This document shows positions 23,781 through 35,705 of a stretch of DNA of 64,000 nt, piece by piece. Below the pieces are notes generated by a model, which worked only from the letters and a program-made list of their open reading frames with translations, ran no database searches and was not told the origin of the DNA. How positions within the stretch are numbered: the first letter of the stretch is position 1; each line of letters starts with the position of its first letter. Location: contig CM027378.1 of the NCBI GenBank assembly GCA_015680905.1, positions 15,621,001 to 15,685,000 on the forward strand, read 5' to 3'. Position numbers and translations under genes: made by a program. Source of the stretch: Coptis chinensis (taxonomy: Eukaryota > Streptophyta > Magnoliopsida > Ranunculales > Ranunculaceae).

Positions 23781-25842
23781 GATTGTACCCTTCAAGACAT
23801 GTTTCCTGAGTTGTGCCTTTATAACATATTAAGCTAAAAGGGTCATATATCGACCAAGATTTATTGTGCTTCTAGATATTGACCAAATTTATTCTTATTT
23901 TTTTTTAACTAAGTGAGCAAGAGTTTGTATTAATATTCAAACAAAGAATCTACCCAATTTTTTTTTATAGAGTGAAGTGAATACAACTTCAAGTCTAAAC
24001 TCAAAAAAATGCATTAGTCAACTAAATTCGGCTTTAATAGTAATAGTGAACCCCTACATGCACTTAATCAAATAACACATTCACAAATTTCAGACAATAT
24101 TAAGTATCTAGCAATGGATTCTACAACACAGTTCATTTCAACAGTACAATGATATTTTTGAAAGAATAGTCAAGAGCACATCAAACAAGATAACCAAAAA
24201 AATAAATTCTAGCGTGATTAGAACAAAAACATCAAAAGTACCTTAGCTTTTCCGCTAAAGAACTATTTCAGCGAATTTTTTGGTTGCAACAAAGCCTTAG
24301 CTTTTCTACTTAAAGTATCTAAACAAAGTAGTATTCAGTAGACAAATAGAGAAATTGAAGTATAAACTTGAAAGTTTTGATTTTTAGAGTATTGAAGAAA
24401 AAAAAACCCAAAATTAACCAAACCCCATCTAAACAAACTCCATTAAAACAAACCCCACATTATAGCAAAATGAAGCAAACAATTCACATTAGAAAGGTCT
24501 AAATTTTCACTACCCTTCATAGGTCATATAACCAACACTAAGAGAACAAAAAAATCAAAAATTTAAACACCCCAAACCCCAAAACTGAAAACACCCGAAG
24601 CATAATTTGCACTATAGCAAAACCCCACTAGTCATAATTTGCACTATAACAAAACCCAAAATTAGTAACAATTGAAGTCATAATCAAATAATTAAAATAC
24701 CTGCCAACAGGAATTCCGAGATAAAAACTTAATAAATTTTGAGATACCTGAGCAACAATATGGAAATTTGGATATACCTGCCAACAGGAAGAGGAGAATA
24801 AATATTTATAAATATTGATACATATAAAATATCGGCACTTTGAACTATCTAAAACTCTTATTTCAGAAAACACTCTTCTTTCTGTTCTTCATTTGAGCTC
24901 ATTCCTAAAAAATCCCAACACTAAATCAAACTTCAAATCTAGTTTTCACCTAAAAAAAGATGTTGTTTCAAGTAGGTGGACAAGGGGTTCGTCCCACTTT
25001 TTTTTGAAATGGCAGCAACACAACAACTTTCAGCAAGTCTAAGAGCTGCTTTAACATACTCCATTGGTGTAAGTAAGTATCACATTTTTTTTTTACTTGT
25101 GTGGGTTCTTTTAAATTTATGATTTTTGGATGTATTTAGTTAATTTAAGGTTTGGGTAATTATTTTTTTGGTTGGTTTGATGCAGGTTTTGGCTTTGAGA
25201 AGACCTTTTCTACAGAGATATATATAGAGTGAGAAAGAGAGAGACTTACTGGTGTTGTGAGACAGACTGGAAATCGCAAGTTACAACCTTTTTTTTCAAA
25301 CTTTTTTTTCAGACTTACTGGTAGTGGCGGTGTGAGACAAACTGATAAAGTTTTGGTTTTGTGTTGTTTTATTTTTCAACTTTCCTGAAAACATAAGCCC
25401 GCGAAATATCTGAAAAATTGGGTGCATTTAGTGAAAAGTTAGCGGCCAAATAACTAAAATGGGGGTCAAAAAAGAACGACAACATCTATCACCACTTACC
25501 TAAAGAAGACCAGCGACGTATACAAAAGTGTGGCCGATGTTATAGAAAGCGTAGTCGATGTTATAGCTGTTGCTACTCTTGAAAGAGTTGCTGATAAATA
25601 TTATCATTATCGACGCTTAAAAACGTAGCTATTGAACTTTAACAAAATATAAACTATTTTCTTTAGAAAATAAAACATGGAATATCTTGACCAACTGTTA
25701 AAAGCGTAGCAATTAGTGCCCCACAATGTACACTCCCAAAATTTATTTGCTACCCTTAAAAGCGTCACAGATGTTGTATATCAGTAACAGTTTGAAAGTG
25801 TCGGTCATAATATGGTCGCAAAAGGTCCCATCTCTTGTAGTG
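23781..25842 (-). promoter_or_regulatory. CACTA-2 leader, putative promoter and subterminal repeats
   Basis: No coding sequence. The minus strand has a TATA-like CTATATATATCT near 25220 preceded by a C/T-rich tract, a plausible promoter for the transposase genes. Between about 25500 and 25842 a short motif around AAGCGTAGC/GCTACGCTT recurs in both orientations next to the TIR, as expected of CACTA subterminal binding sites. Promoter assignment is inference. Confidence 0.5.
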
Positions 25843-27436
25843 AGAGGGAGAAAAATTCATCTTCCGTCATTGCGTTAAGGGATGAATGGATGTTGGTAGG
25901 GTGGGACTCGCGAGGTGGTAAGGAAGAGTTGCAAAAGAGACAAAGGAACGCTTTCTCGACTTCCAGGGAGTTCTCATCGAAGTTGGAACTTCCAAAGGAA
26001 AAGAATTTGTGCATCTGATCATCCGGAAACGTCGTTTTGAAATAATCTTGAGCTAAGCTCTCGATCATGCTAACCTTTCCATCCAAAGTCGTATCTGGAA
26101 ACTGTTTCGTCGTTTTAAAAACATTTACCTCAACAGAAAGATGGCCAAATGACAAAGACATCGAACCATCGCGGCAGTTTATGAGCGCGTTAGCAGTAGC
26201 CAAGAAAGGACACCCTAAAATGATTGGAACAGAGTCGTTGGCGACTTCTGTATCAAGGATAACGAAATCAGCAGGATAGTAGAAATCTTGAATCTTAACA
26301 AGCACGTTTTCAACCACACCTTTTGGGTACTTAATAAACCGATCAGCTAATTGCAACGATATTTTAGTAGGTTGCATCTCTTGTAGACCTATTTGTTTGT
26401 ATAGATAATGTAGGAGTAAGTTAACACTCGCCCCTAGGTCTAATAAAGCGGTGGTCGTGTGGGAATCTCCTAAGGTACATTGTATAGTAGGACGACCAGG
26501 GTCCTTGTACTTAACGATTCCATTATGTTCTGATAAAGTTGGAAACTGTTCAGTTAGAAAGGCGTCTTTAGGAATATTTGTCTTACGCCTAGTAGTGCAC
26601 AACTCTTTGAGAAACTTAGCATGCTGAGGTAACTTTTTAATTGCTTCGAGAAAAGGTATGTTTATCGTTATATTTTTAAAAACCTCCCTAATTTTGTCAA
26701 AGTTTGTATCCTTGTTTAACATTACTAATCTCTGGGGAAACGGTGGTTTCTCTCTATATTTTGTGTATGGAACAACAGAATGTCTAACCATGCCTTTCTG
26801 TTTCTTAGGTTGTGGTTTAACTGGTACCTCTACTGGGGTAGGATCTTTAGTTTCTATTTCGATATCTAGTTCAATATCCTGTGTAAGTACTACTGGTGGG
26901 GTAACTATAGGCATAGTTACGTTGTTATCAACCACTCTGCAAGAACGGAGAGTGGTGATGGCATTTAGCTCATCTACGTTTGCTTTTTCCGTACTAGTAT
27001 TACCGTTTAGCTCAAAGGTTGTGTTCGTTGTTTTAGGATTAGGTATCGCTTGACCTGTAAACACACCTTTGGGTTGTACTTTCTCTTGTGCTAACTGCTG
27101 TAAGGAAAGTTGGATGGCTTGTAAAATCTGTTGTTGGATTTGCATAAAGGCGTCAAAACAATCCGATTGTGGAGGAGTGTTAGCTATAGGTTGTGTGACA
27201 GGAACTATGTCACGTTGATTATTAATGGGTGGGTTGTGATAGTTATTATTTACCGAAACGATACCTCTATTAGCATTATAATTATTATTGTTATAATTAT
27301 TATAATTATCCTGACCTTGTCCTTGTCGTGGTGGAGCTTGGTTGTAGTTGTTTGGTTGCCTAACATTTTGGTTATTAAACCTTGGAGGTGTAACTTGTTG
27401 ATTATTTCGCCAACAGTAGTGGGGTTTTATCGCCAA
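25843..27436 (-). pseudogene. Gypsy gag C-terminus and aspartic protease
   Basis: A long open minus-strand frame, in a shifted register relative to the gag N-terminus. It starts with an Asn/Tyr/Gln-rich tract (encoded by AT triplet repeats near 27250-27310), then a Pro-rich linker (EVPVKPQPKKQKG, PPFPQRL), the helix before the protease (FLKELCTTRRK) and a retropepsin-like domain with ALLDLGASVNLL and a later ILGCPFLATANALI. The active site reads DLGA in place of DSGA/DTGA, which may damage catalysis. The frame ends artificially inside the TIR of CACTA-2, from 25842 downwards. Confidence 0.8.
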
Positions 27437-27479
27437 AGTGCGTTAGGTTCGCTATTAATGGAACAAACATTGTCTTGTT

Positions 27480-28461
27480 GTGATGTTTGTTATTCGTAAG
27501 CGAGAGGATAATTGGAGTAGGGATGCTCAGGACTCAAACATAAATTACATGGATTGGAGTTGACATTCATGACGGAGATAGGATTTTGTTGAACAGAAAT
27601 AGCCTCTACCTTTTTAGTGAGAGATTCGATTTAAGTTTTTAATTCAGGATCGGATTTAATCTCAAATATACCGGCGGCCTTAACTGTTGTAGAAGAACTA
27701 GCACAATGGCAGATATCGTCACTACCCCCCCAGTTATTATTACGCTTTGTTTGATCTTCTAAAAATTTATAAGCCTCTAAGGCTCCTTTACTGAGGAAAC
27801 TACCCCCATTCATTATGTCAAGCACCTCTTTGTCGTGGTGTAATAGTCCCTTGAAAAAGGCACGAACTAACGTGTCTTTCACGAGGTTATGGTGTGGACA
27901 CTCTATAAGAAGATCGGTGAAACGATTCCAAGCCTCTAAAAATGATTCATGAGGATTCTGTCGAAAGAAATGAATCTTGGAAAGCATTTCATCTGTCTTC
28001 AGTGGTGGGTAAAAATGTTCCATAAATAGTTGAACAAGTTTGGCCTATGAGTCCACAGAATTAGGCGCTTGGGAAGTTAACCAAGATGTCCTCTTATCGG
28101 CTAAATTGAAAGGAAACACCCTTAATTTAATTTGTCCAGCACCAATCGTAGGATGGTGAAATGTAGTAAGGACTTGTTCAATCCTACGCATGTGCTGATA
28201 ATTTTTTTCATGGTTTAACCCATGAAAAATGGGTAACAAATTAAATATATTTGGGGGGATTCGAAAATCCCCCACTGGGTCTGCAAGAACGATGCAAGAT
28301 TTTGGGCTATTATTTAAGGCTTTGTAAAGGTCAGAGAGAGGAGACTCTCTTTCTTCAACCATTATATCAGGTGGAGTGCGTGGTATATTAGCTAGAGATG
28401 TAGTGAGTGGTATACTAGAAAGGCGTGTTTGTTGATGTTGTCGGTTGATTTCGTTAGGCAT
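27480..28461 (-). pseudogene. Gypsy gag N-terminal part (Retrotrans_gag)
   Basis: The minus-strand frame begins at ATG 28461 (MPNEINRQHQQ). It covers the gag core: FNLLPIFHGLNHEKNYQHMR, LRVFPFNLADKRTSWL, an in-frame stop at 28045-28047 where gag proteins normally have Trp (TGG to TAG is the simplest path), then FFRQNPHESFLEAWNRF and a stop near 27631. A zinc-knuckle-like remnant (CNLCLSPEHPYSNY) follows near 27550. These motifs are those of plant gypsy Gag of the Athila/Tat type. Confidence 0.8.
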
Positions 28462-28752
28462 TTGCTTCTACTTGACCTTAATCTCATGCAAGGCTAAGAC
28501 CAATCTTAACTAAACACAACAACACTCAAAACAATCCTGATATGCTAGTATAAACCTCTAACATGAGACACGAGGAGTGGAAGAAAGAAGTACATAAATG
28601 CCTCCTTGCTTCGCTTATGAATTGCGTTTTGTATACGCGAGCTCAGTGTGTGTAACAAGTTAGAAACACTGAATAACTTGAAGTAATGGAAGTTTGAACT
28701 AACCAGTAAAAATCGGGCTTTTCCAGAAGAGGGCACGGGTCGTGCTCCGAAT

Positions 28753-28935
28753 TAGCCTTGGTAGGGAGCGGGTCGCGCTTAGGTCCAACTCGAGTTCCAG
28801 GCGCTTCAGCGCGGGGGGCTCAAACTTTGCCTTGGTAGGGCGCGGGTCGTGCTCAAGTCCAATTTGAGTTCCAGGTGCTTCAGTGCTAGGGGCGCTCGAA
28901 GTTAGCCTTGTATGGGCGCGGGGTGTGCTCAGGCT
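28753..28935. repeat. GC-rich 74-76-bp tandem array, about 2.4 copies, in the gypsy leader
   Basis: Units at 28753-28826, 28827-28902 and a partial one from 28903. Each starts TAGCCTTGGTAGGG or close to it, then carries GCGCGGGTCGTGCTC-like and GAGTTCCAGG-GCTTCAG blocks. The array lies between LTR/PBS and the gag ATG. A diverged version is at 10640-10890. Confidence 0.85.
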
Positions 28936-29281
28936 TGTTCTTTGAATTTTTTTTTAGTTTCTAAACCAAACAATCACTGTTAGAAACAAACAAGGGTGGG
29001 TGGGTTTAATGGCACTTTGGGAAGACTAACAATAGTAAAGAAAACAATTCTAAAGGGAACTAAGATGGCAGCAGCGCCATTTGATAAAATTAAAATAATA
29101 GTTTTTACCTACGAATAAGCTACGAAACTCAAACGCAAGTAAAACTAAAACTATATTCTTGCTTAAAGTTATCAAAGTTTTTATACTCTCGTTATCGTTA
29201 TATATATTTAGAGTAGAGAATTCGTTCCACTCCTAGTTCTTTAGAATTAGCGTTTACTACGATTATCAGTCTATCAAAGTT

Positions 29282-31965
29282 TTTTTTTTGAAATAACTAG
29301 GGGTTCAGCCCCCAAACTTTATTTATTTAGGTTCTCAAGTAGAATATTCCTTCCTTATCCCTCATGATCAATATATGCATTTTTTTATCCATAGGGGGAA
29401 TAAAAAGAAAAAAAAACCATTACACTCTTCTCTATTTAATTTCGATAGGTAATCAGCTACTTGGTTACCCTCCTGGAAGACATGGACAAAGGATAATTGA
29501 TCAAACTTCAAACTCACAGCTTGAATTTGTGCTACTAGGTTCCTACAGTACCACAGTGGCTTTCCCTTTTTAGTTAAGATTTGTACCCCCTGCATAGAGT
29601 CTGATTGCACTTGAAGTCATTTAATGTTCAGCTGTACCGCACCTTCCAACCCTTTTAGAACCACGAGAAGCTCCTGATAGATCACCGATAACCTCTTAGA
29701 ACTACCATTGTACGCCATTATCACTTCCCCATAGCTATCCCTCAAGACTCCTCCATAGCTTGACACCCCCTCTTGCACCGACCCATCAGTGTTAAGGACT
29801 ACTGTACCCACCTCTGGTTTTTCCCATTTAACCCATCTTTCCTCTTTGTGTATGGCTCTTACCCGAATTCCCAACTTTGCCAACAACAATCTGGTTCCCA
29901 CATCTTCCTGGACTGATTCCAGTGTTTTCCCCATGTAAATCTTCATACTATTTAGGACCTTTTGACTTACCTCATCAGCTGCTCTAAATCGGTTTTTCTT
30001 CAACCTCCAATTTCGCTCAGTCCAAATGGCTTGAATTGCTACGCAAATAAAAGCTCTAATCACTTCTGACACCATGGTATTCGTTCTACTTAATCGCATT
30101 AAGTAGTACTATTCATCATGGGATGCTCTTACTGTGAATGGTAGTCCCATAGCCCTCTTGAACTCTTCCTAGACTAACTTAGAGTAGGAACAATAAAAAA
30201 AACAGATGGCCCGAACTTTCTTTATGGTTTCCCCACACAAACAACATTTTGTAGTGCTTATAACCTTCTTCGCCATCAGTCAATTCTGTGTTGGGAGGGC
30301 TCCGGAGGACAATTGCCAAACTGTGAATGAATGCTTTGGGACTGAGTACTTCCCCCATACTATCTTGAACCATTTGACTTTACTCCTCACATTCTTTAGG
30401 ATAGAATATGCTGATGATGTAGAGAATTCTCCTGAGCTGTTAGGTGTCCATGTGACCTGGTCTTCTGTGATGTAGGCATTAATCTCCGTGTTCATAATCC
30501 ATTCCTTTACCTCGCACTCCCGTAGATCAGTGATTATCCTTGACCAGCCACCATCAGCTATCACTTCTGACACCTTTGCATCTTCTGGGACTGCATTTGC
30601 TAGTAGAGCTATGGCTTGACTATTGAGAATAAGTGGGCCTGAACACCATGGGTCATGCCAAAAGCTGGTACCATCTCCATTTGCAATACAATATCTAATG
30701 AACTTCCATGATATCTCTCTTTGTTTCATTATACCTCTCCACACCCATGAACAGTCCCTTGGAGCTTTCATGGTCCAAAAATGTTTTTGCTTGATGTGAA
30801 GTTGCCATGACCATTTAACCCATAGACAGTCTGATTTCTGTGCAAGTTTAAAAACCAGGCCACAGTATGCTGCTTTATTCCAAACTCTAGGGTCAACAAG
30901 GCCAATCCCTCCATGTTCTTTATCTAGTCTGAGGGTCGTACTACTCGCATGATGCATCTTCTTTTCCATGCTTGGCCCTGCCCATATAAATCTGTTGCAT
31001 AACTTTGCCACCTTGTCTATCACATTCTTAGGAAGAACAAAAATTTGAGCCCAATAGGTTTGAAAAGATGATAGGACTGATTTCACCAATTGCACTCTTC
31101 CGACTCTGTTGAGATCCTTATTCTTCCAGTTAGATATTCTAGCCGAGATCTTCTCTATTAGCGGCAAACATTCTCTTATGCCAAGTCTCGTTGCGGTGAG
31201 GGGGAGACCTAAGTAGGTGATGGGTGGAGCAACCACTGAGATATTCATAATTGCTGCCAACTCTAGTCTTTCTGCTTCATTCATGCTTCCTGTGAGAAGT
31301 GTAGTCTTATCATTGCTGAAATGAAGCCCTCACAGCATCGAGAAAAATTTTGAGTATCCCTTATGGCCTTCATAGATTCAATATTGCCTTTACAGAAAAG
31401 AAGCACATCATCCGCAAAACAGAAGTGTGATATTGCTAACTTCCTACACTTTGAATGAGCACTAATTCTGTTCATCTGCAAATCTAGGTGGAGAAGTGAA
31501 CTCAAGATCTCTATGACAAGTACAAACAAATACGGAGATACTGGATCACCCTGCCGCAAACCTCCATTTCCTTCAAAATAGCCTTCCGGCATCCCATTCA
31601 CCATAACTAAATATGTAGGAGTAGCATAGCACATTTTTACCCATTCTATGAATAAGTTAGGAAACTTGAATCGGCACAAGATGGCTTCAAGAGCTTGCCA
31701 AGAAACAGAATCGTACGCCTTTTTAATATCAAGCTTGATTGCACATCTCTTCTAGCCATGCTTTCTCGAATACCCCCTTAATAGCTCATGAGCTAAGAGA
31801 AGATTGTCTTGAATAGACCTCCCCAATATAAAGGCTGATTGGGAACTTGAGATTAGCCCAGAGATGCAAGTCTTCATTCTGTTGGTTATAACTTTCGACA
31901 CACATTTATATATTATGTTACAGCAAGCTATGGGTCGAAAAGAGCCAACTGAAGATACATTTTTC
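29282..31965 (-). mobile_element. LINE-2: 5'-truncated LINE inserted in the gypsy LTR
   Basis: A perfect 17-bp TSD, ATCAGTCTATCAAAGTT, lies at 29265-29281 and 31966-31982. The left end starts with a T run, i.e. the poly(A) tail of a minus-strand element. The right end is inside the RT domain (VGSFRPIACCN), the usual 5' truncation. It is the same family as LINE-1. The TSD is intact although the ORF is broken. Confidence 0.95.
29368..31965 (-). pseudogene. LINE-2 ORF2 remnant: RT, zf-RVT, RNase H
   Basis: Domains in order on the minus strand: partial RT from 31965 (FRPIACCNIIYKC, then GLRQGDPVSPYLF and FADDVLLF at 31679-31281); the connection and zf-RVT region 31284-30280 (RVQLVKSVLSSFQTYWAQ, GGIGLVDPRVWNKAAYC, WTPNSSGEFSTSSAY, VPKHSFTVWQL); and a type-I RNase H at 30099-29368 (VVLNTDGSVQEGVSSYGGVL, FQEGNQVADYLSK). 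The catalytic FADD and the first RNase H Asp are present. Frameshifts near 31320, 31740, 30290 and 29610 break it. Confidence 0.88.
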
Positions 31966-33219
31966 ATCAGTCTATCAAAGTTAATGAGAGTAATGATGGA
32001 AATTATACTGCGATGGCAATTCAAATACTAAGGTTCGAATCTAGATAAAGAATTAGGGTAATTTGATTCCACATTGAATTCAACTTAATAAACTAGCATA
32101 GATTGTTGTAATCTAATTCTTCCGTTCTTATGATAAGAATTGGTTGTTCTAATCCCTAATCATTCATGGCAATCTCTACCAAATAATGACTAGCATGTGA
32201 GGAAGTTCAACCCATTCTCATGGCGAATCAACTACCTTCTAGAGTGGAATAGAATCTTACAACTATTTTTACACTACACAATCAAGTTTTCATCAAGGCT
32301 TCCTCAAACCCCTCTAATGGAGGTTTAGCCTTGATTCATAAAACTATCATTTCTATAGGAATTAAAACAAGACATGATATAAAGATTATAATTTTACTTA
32401 TTTGAATTAAAAGGGAAATCTAATCATGCAAGATTGAATTGAACTAGTAAAGATTGATAACTAAATCTATGAATTGAACTAAAATGATTAGATTGGAATG
32501 AAACTAGATTTATGAATAACTAACTAACTTTATTGATCTAATGAATAAATAACAATACTGATTCAAAACTGAATTAAAAATAAGGTAATAAAACTAATTA
32601 ATGGAGTTTAAGCTAATTTATTTTCTAATCTAGGTCTAGTTAATGAGTCTACCTTTTTCCTCCCCTCAAGAAGAGAAAGAGATCCCCAATTTCGTGCATG
32701 GGCCTGGAGCCATGTTTTGGGCCGGAAAATCGAGCCCAAAACCCAAATGTTTCAGTCCACAGAGACCTTTTCAGTTAGATTTGACTTCAATAGACTTTTC
32801 GTCCACTTATACTTCTCTGATTGGGTCAAGGTTTGGACCATTAGAAAGATCTTTCCACGACGGTCGTTTTGACATAAGGTAGGCCCAATTCCGAGGTCTG
32901 AGTCCAAAGATACAGTCTTCGGAAGTTTTGCTGACTTTTGTGCGCTGTTTTTGCCTGCGTTGATTTTGACTTTTCAGCTTTAACCGGGGTTTAAAAAGGC
33001 TTTTTCTCCTTGAATCTTGGCCTTTAATCACAGAACTTCTTAGTAACTAACTCTTGCTCCTTTATCTCGCAAAAGTGACACATTTCTGCACATAATCGAT
33101 TCCAATGCCTGAAATACATAAAAACATGTAATCAACATTAACTCTTATTTATTACTCACATAATTGGTCTAAAAGTATTATTGTTAAGGGGTTAAAACTA
33201 CAGTTTTGGGCTCTTATCA

Positions 33220-35371
33220 ATTAGAAAATAAAATTTAAACAAAAATAAATAAAGAGAAGAGAAAGAACAGAGCTTTTTCTCCAACTAACCTCAAATTAAC
33301 TTTTAATTTTTAATTTGAACTCAAACAGAGGGAAGCCAAGATGGGATGGTTAAGAGTTGCAAGATCTTCCCATTACCAGTGAACCCTAATTCCTATGCTA
33401 ATCAAATTAAGTTTCTTCAATTCTACTCCCAGTATGAGTACAATACTACACCAGTTGAATACCATCCCACATTGATCACCTATTCTGGCTCAATTAAACC
33501 TCAAAGCCAGACTCATTATTCTTCAAATTAAATCATGGAATTACACCACAACCAAATTCTCTTCAATTGCATTCCCTTTTTCCTTATTAAATTATAGAAC
33601 ATTCATTATCCTGCATTTAATTTTAAATAACCCAATTGTTATTTTCGGTCTTTCTTATTTCTCAGTTCTTGTAAACATATTACTCATCGAACGACAATTT
33701 TAGCCCAATAATAGCTAGTTCGGATTAATTATTGTTATCAAGCAACAATTATTCATAGCGATGACGATGTGGATCGAATGGGTTTATGCAATGACATTTG
33801 TGATTGAGGAATGTCATTCAGTAATTTGGTGTTTGTTATTGAGCAATTAGATAGAGATGAAACTGGTGTCTGGTGGTTTAATAGTGACTTTATTGCTTGA
33901 TACTAAGGAGATGTATTTATTTAAGCATTTCTCTGATCAAGTTTATCTGTTTTATCTTCTTAGTTTTGGATAGGTTTAAGGTCATATTATTGTTCAATTC
34001 GAACGTCAATCTGTTTTATCAAATTTTGTTCAGGAGAATTTAAGCTTAGTGATGGGTTGAGGGGGTTGGGGAAGAAGATGAATAGTACACGTCTTTATAT
34101 GGAAAGCAAAAAAAATGTAGCCTTTGGATTCTTGTTTATCTGACAATAAATATTGACATCTTGATTTAATCTTAACCGTCCATACTTTGAAGGGGAATAA
34201 TTGCTTAAGTGGACCAATCAAATATTGTTGATATTTCAAGTTTAATCTAGGTGCGGAGTAAGTGCTTTGATTGATGCTGATGTGGGTTAAAATAACACTT
34301 TAGTGCTTACCCACTTACCACCAGGTCAAATTTGATTGGATTACAAGTCATGAAAATGAAATTCCACGCATGAAAAGAAGTTGCCACATCCTCTTTCAGG
34401 TACTGGAATTTTGTGTCCCAAACGGAGCTGTTTGTGTTCTTCAAGTTCAAGGTTTAATTTGCCTAAAGTGAACTTCAGGGTCTCCTCTAATAATCTTGGC
34501 CAAGTTCAAGGGTCAAAACTGCTTTTTTCCCAATTGTATGAGGGTATTATAACTTCAGTTTCTAAATAGTCTCTACTCTACAACATGATATATGTACATC
34601 AAACTTACCATTCATTAGGATCAATTGTAGCGTATTGGTTCAATTGGTGTATAGAAAATTAATGTGATGCCGGAAGGAGCAAAATCATACTCCATTCACG
34701 GGTGACATACTCCATTGCTAGATGAGTAGTACATAGCCCAAAAACTAAAAAATTCTTTTGTCAACCACAAATATTCATCACAACTTGAAGAAGAGGATAA
34801 CACATTTGAATCTAGGGGAACAACTAAGAGAATATCAGATCCACTAACCTCACTTTATGACTCAATGAGACATTGCAACAAATACGTAGAACCCATTTTA
34901 ATTCAAAGCAAACAATAACAATGTATTAAAAATTATTTATTTAAATCATTTTTTTTTATCTCTTTGTTTTTGTGTTTATATAAACCTAACACATATAGAC
35001 CTGGTTCATCGGAGAGACGAATTGGCTTCCTACTACCAACGCCCTAATCAGTTCCAAACAAACAATAATATCATGAAAAAAATAACTACGGCCTAGAAGA
35101 TGACGCCTCATCTTTGAGAGGGTATTAATCCATGAAAATATTGCAATTGTAAAAAATATATTCCAATTAATCCACTTTTCTTCTCACCTTCTTTCTGCAA
35201 ATACCCAACAAAAGAAAGAATCTCCATTCCAAACTCTAATGACAACATAAGAAAAGAGGTTTAGATTTAAGAAAAAGAAGGAAACCTGTTGCTTTTCTTT
35301 GCAATCCAAACTGATTTTGTTGGGAAGAGATTTCGAGCTGCGTGGCTAGTAATAAAGTAAAGAAGAGTTTT
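33220..35371. other. Intergenic, no gene recognised
   Basis: AT-rich sequence without a supported coding region or clear repeat boundary. Short open frames here lack any recognisable domain. Confidence 0.5.
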
Positions 35372-35506
35372 GGGGTTCGGGGTTTTTCCTCATGAAGAAT
35401 GAAAAAATATAGATTGGGTTTCCGATTCTTTTTTTTGTAGCTAAACTATTAAAACTGGGTGTGTATTTTGTTTTCTTTTTTCTAAAACACATGAAAAGAC
35501 AAATTT
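35372..35506 (+). repeat. Left arm of an inverted repeat flanking the polygalacturonase pseudogene
   Basis: This arm starts GGGGTTCGGGGTTTTTCC and contains ATATAGATTGGGTTTC and GTGTATTTTGTTT. The reverse complement of 38684-38819 has the same blocks in the same order, with roughly a fifth of positions differing by eye. No TSD was recognised. Confidence 0.75.
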
Positions 35507-35531
35507 GACTTACATTAAATTTGATAATAGA

Positions 35532-35705
35532 ACATTAATATAGGTAGGATGTAGTAATGCTTATGAAGTTTGCTTATTTTTCGAGTAGGAACTATTTTAA
35601 ACAATTTACTTACGTGGCTCACTATGAGCATCCCATATCTTGGGAGAACGGACATTAATATAGGTAGGATGCAGTAATGCTTATGAAGTTTGCTTATTTT
35701 CTGGT
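35532..35705. repeat. Short direct repeat upstream of the polygalacturonase pseudogene
   Basis: A block of about 50 bp, ACATTAATATAGGTAGGATG then AGTAATGCTTATGAAG and TTTGCTTATTTT, occurs at 35532 and again at 35652, about 120 bp apart. The second copy runs into the signal-peptide region of the pseudogene, so this is a partial local duplication of the gene start. Confidence 0.8.

Larger units (their letters stand above)
14362..25842 (-). mobile_element. CACTA-2: 11.5-kb transposase-bearing CACTA element, inactivated
   Basis: The left terminus CACTACAACAGATGAGTC starts at 14362. The right terminus, read inward from 25842, is CACTACAAGAGATGGGAC. The TIRs match imperfectly over about 28 bp, both ending in TTTTGCGAC or close to it. 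A 3-bp TSD AGA lies at 14359-14361 and 25843-25845. The element is transcribed right to left: promoter and leader (25.8-21.9 kb), TNPD-like transposase gene (21734-16251), then a Transposase_24-type gene (15978-14376) that ends only a few bases inside the left TIR. Several nonsense codons and a solo LTR in the first gene make it non-autonomous. Confidence 0.92.
13994..33219 (-). mobile_element. Ty3/gypsy element, 5' LTR plus gag-protease, heavily interrupted
   Basis: The element reads right to left: 5' LTR (33219-29082), degenerate PBS region (AATGGCGCTGCTGCC just below 29082), GC-rich leader repeats, gag (28461 on), aspartic protease (to 25843), then, after the CACTA-2 insertion, a continued frame at 14361-13994. 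No reverse transcriptase, RNase H or integrase was seen in the window, and no second LTR. It is either a pol-less derivative or has lost its 3' half. ORFs A and B at 9.7-12.7 kb may be its env-like part, but that is inference. LINE-2 sits in the LTR and CACTA-2 in the coding region. Confidence 0.75.
29082..33219 (-). repeat. Gypsy 5' LTR, split by LINE-2
   Basis: The plus-strand ends are TGATAAAATT (29082) and GGGCTCTTATCA (33219), i.e. a TGATAA/TTATCA terminal inverted pair. Without LINE-2 and one TSD copy the LTR is about 1437 bp. On the minus strand it starts TGATAAGAGCCC, a start seen in many plant gypsy LTRs, and is followed below 29082 by AATGGCGCTGCTGCC, a degenerate form of the usual TGGCGCC-type primer site. 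The 5 bp outside the right end are ATTAG, but no partner could be found on the left. Confidence 0.7.

Noticed and set aside
25805..27436. A continuous 543-codon gypsy frame as one gene
   Set aside because: The last codons (from 25842 down) are translated CACTA TIR, so the natural frame stops at the insertion point.
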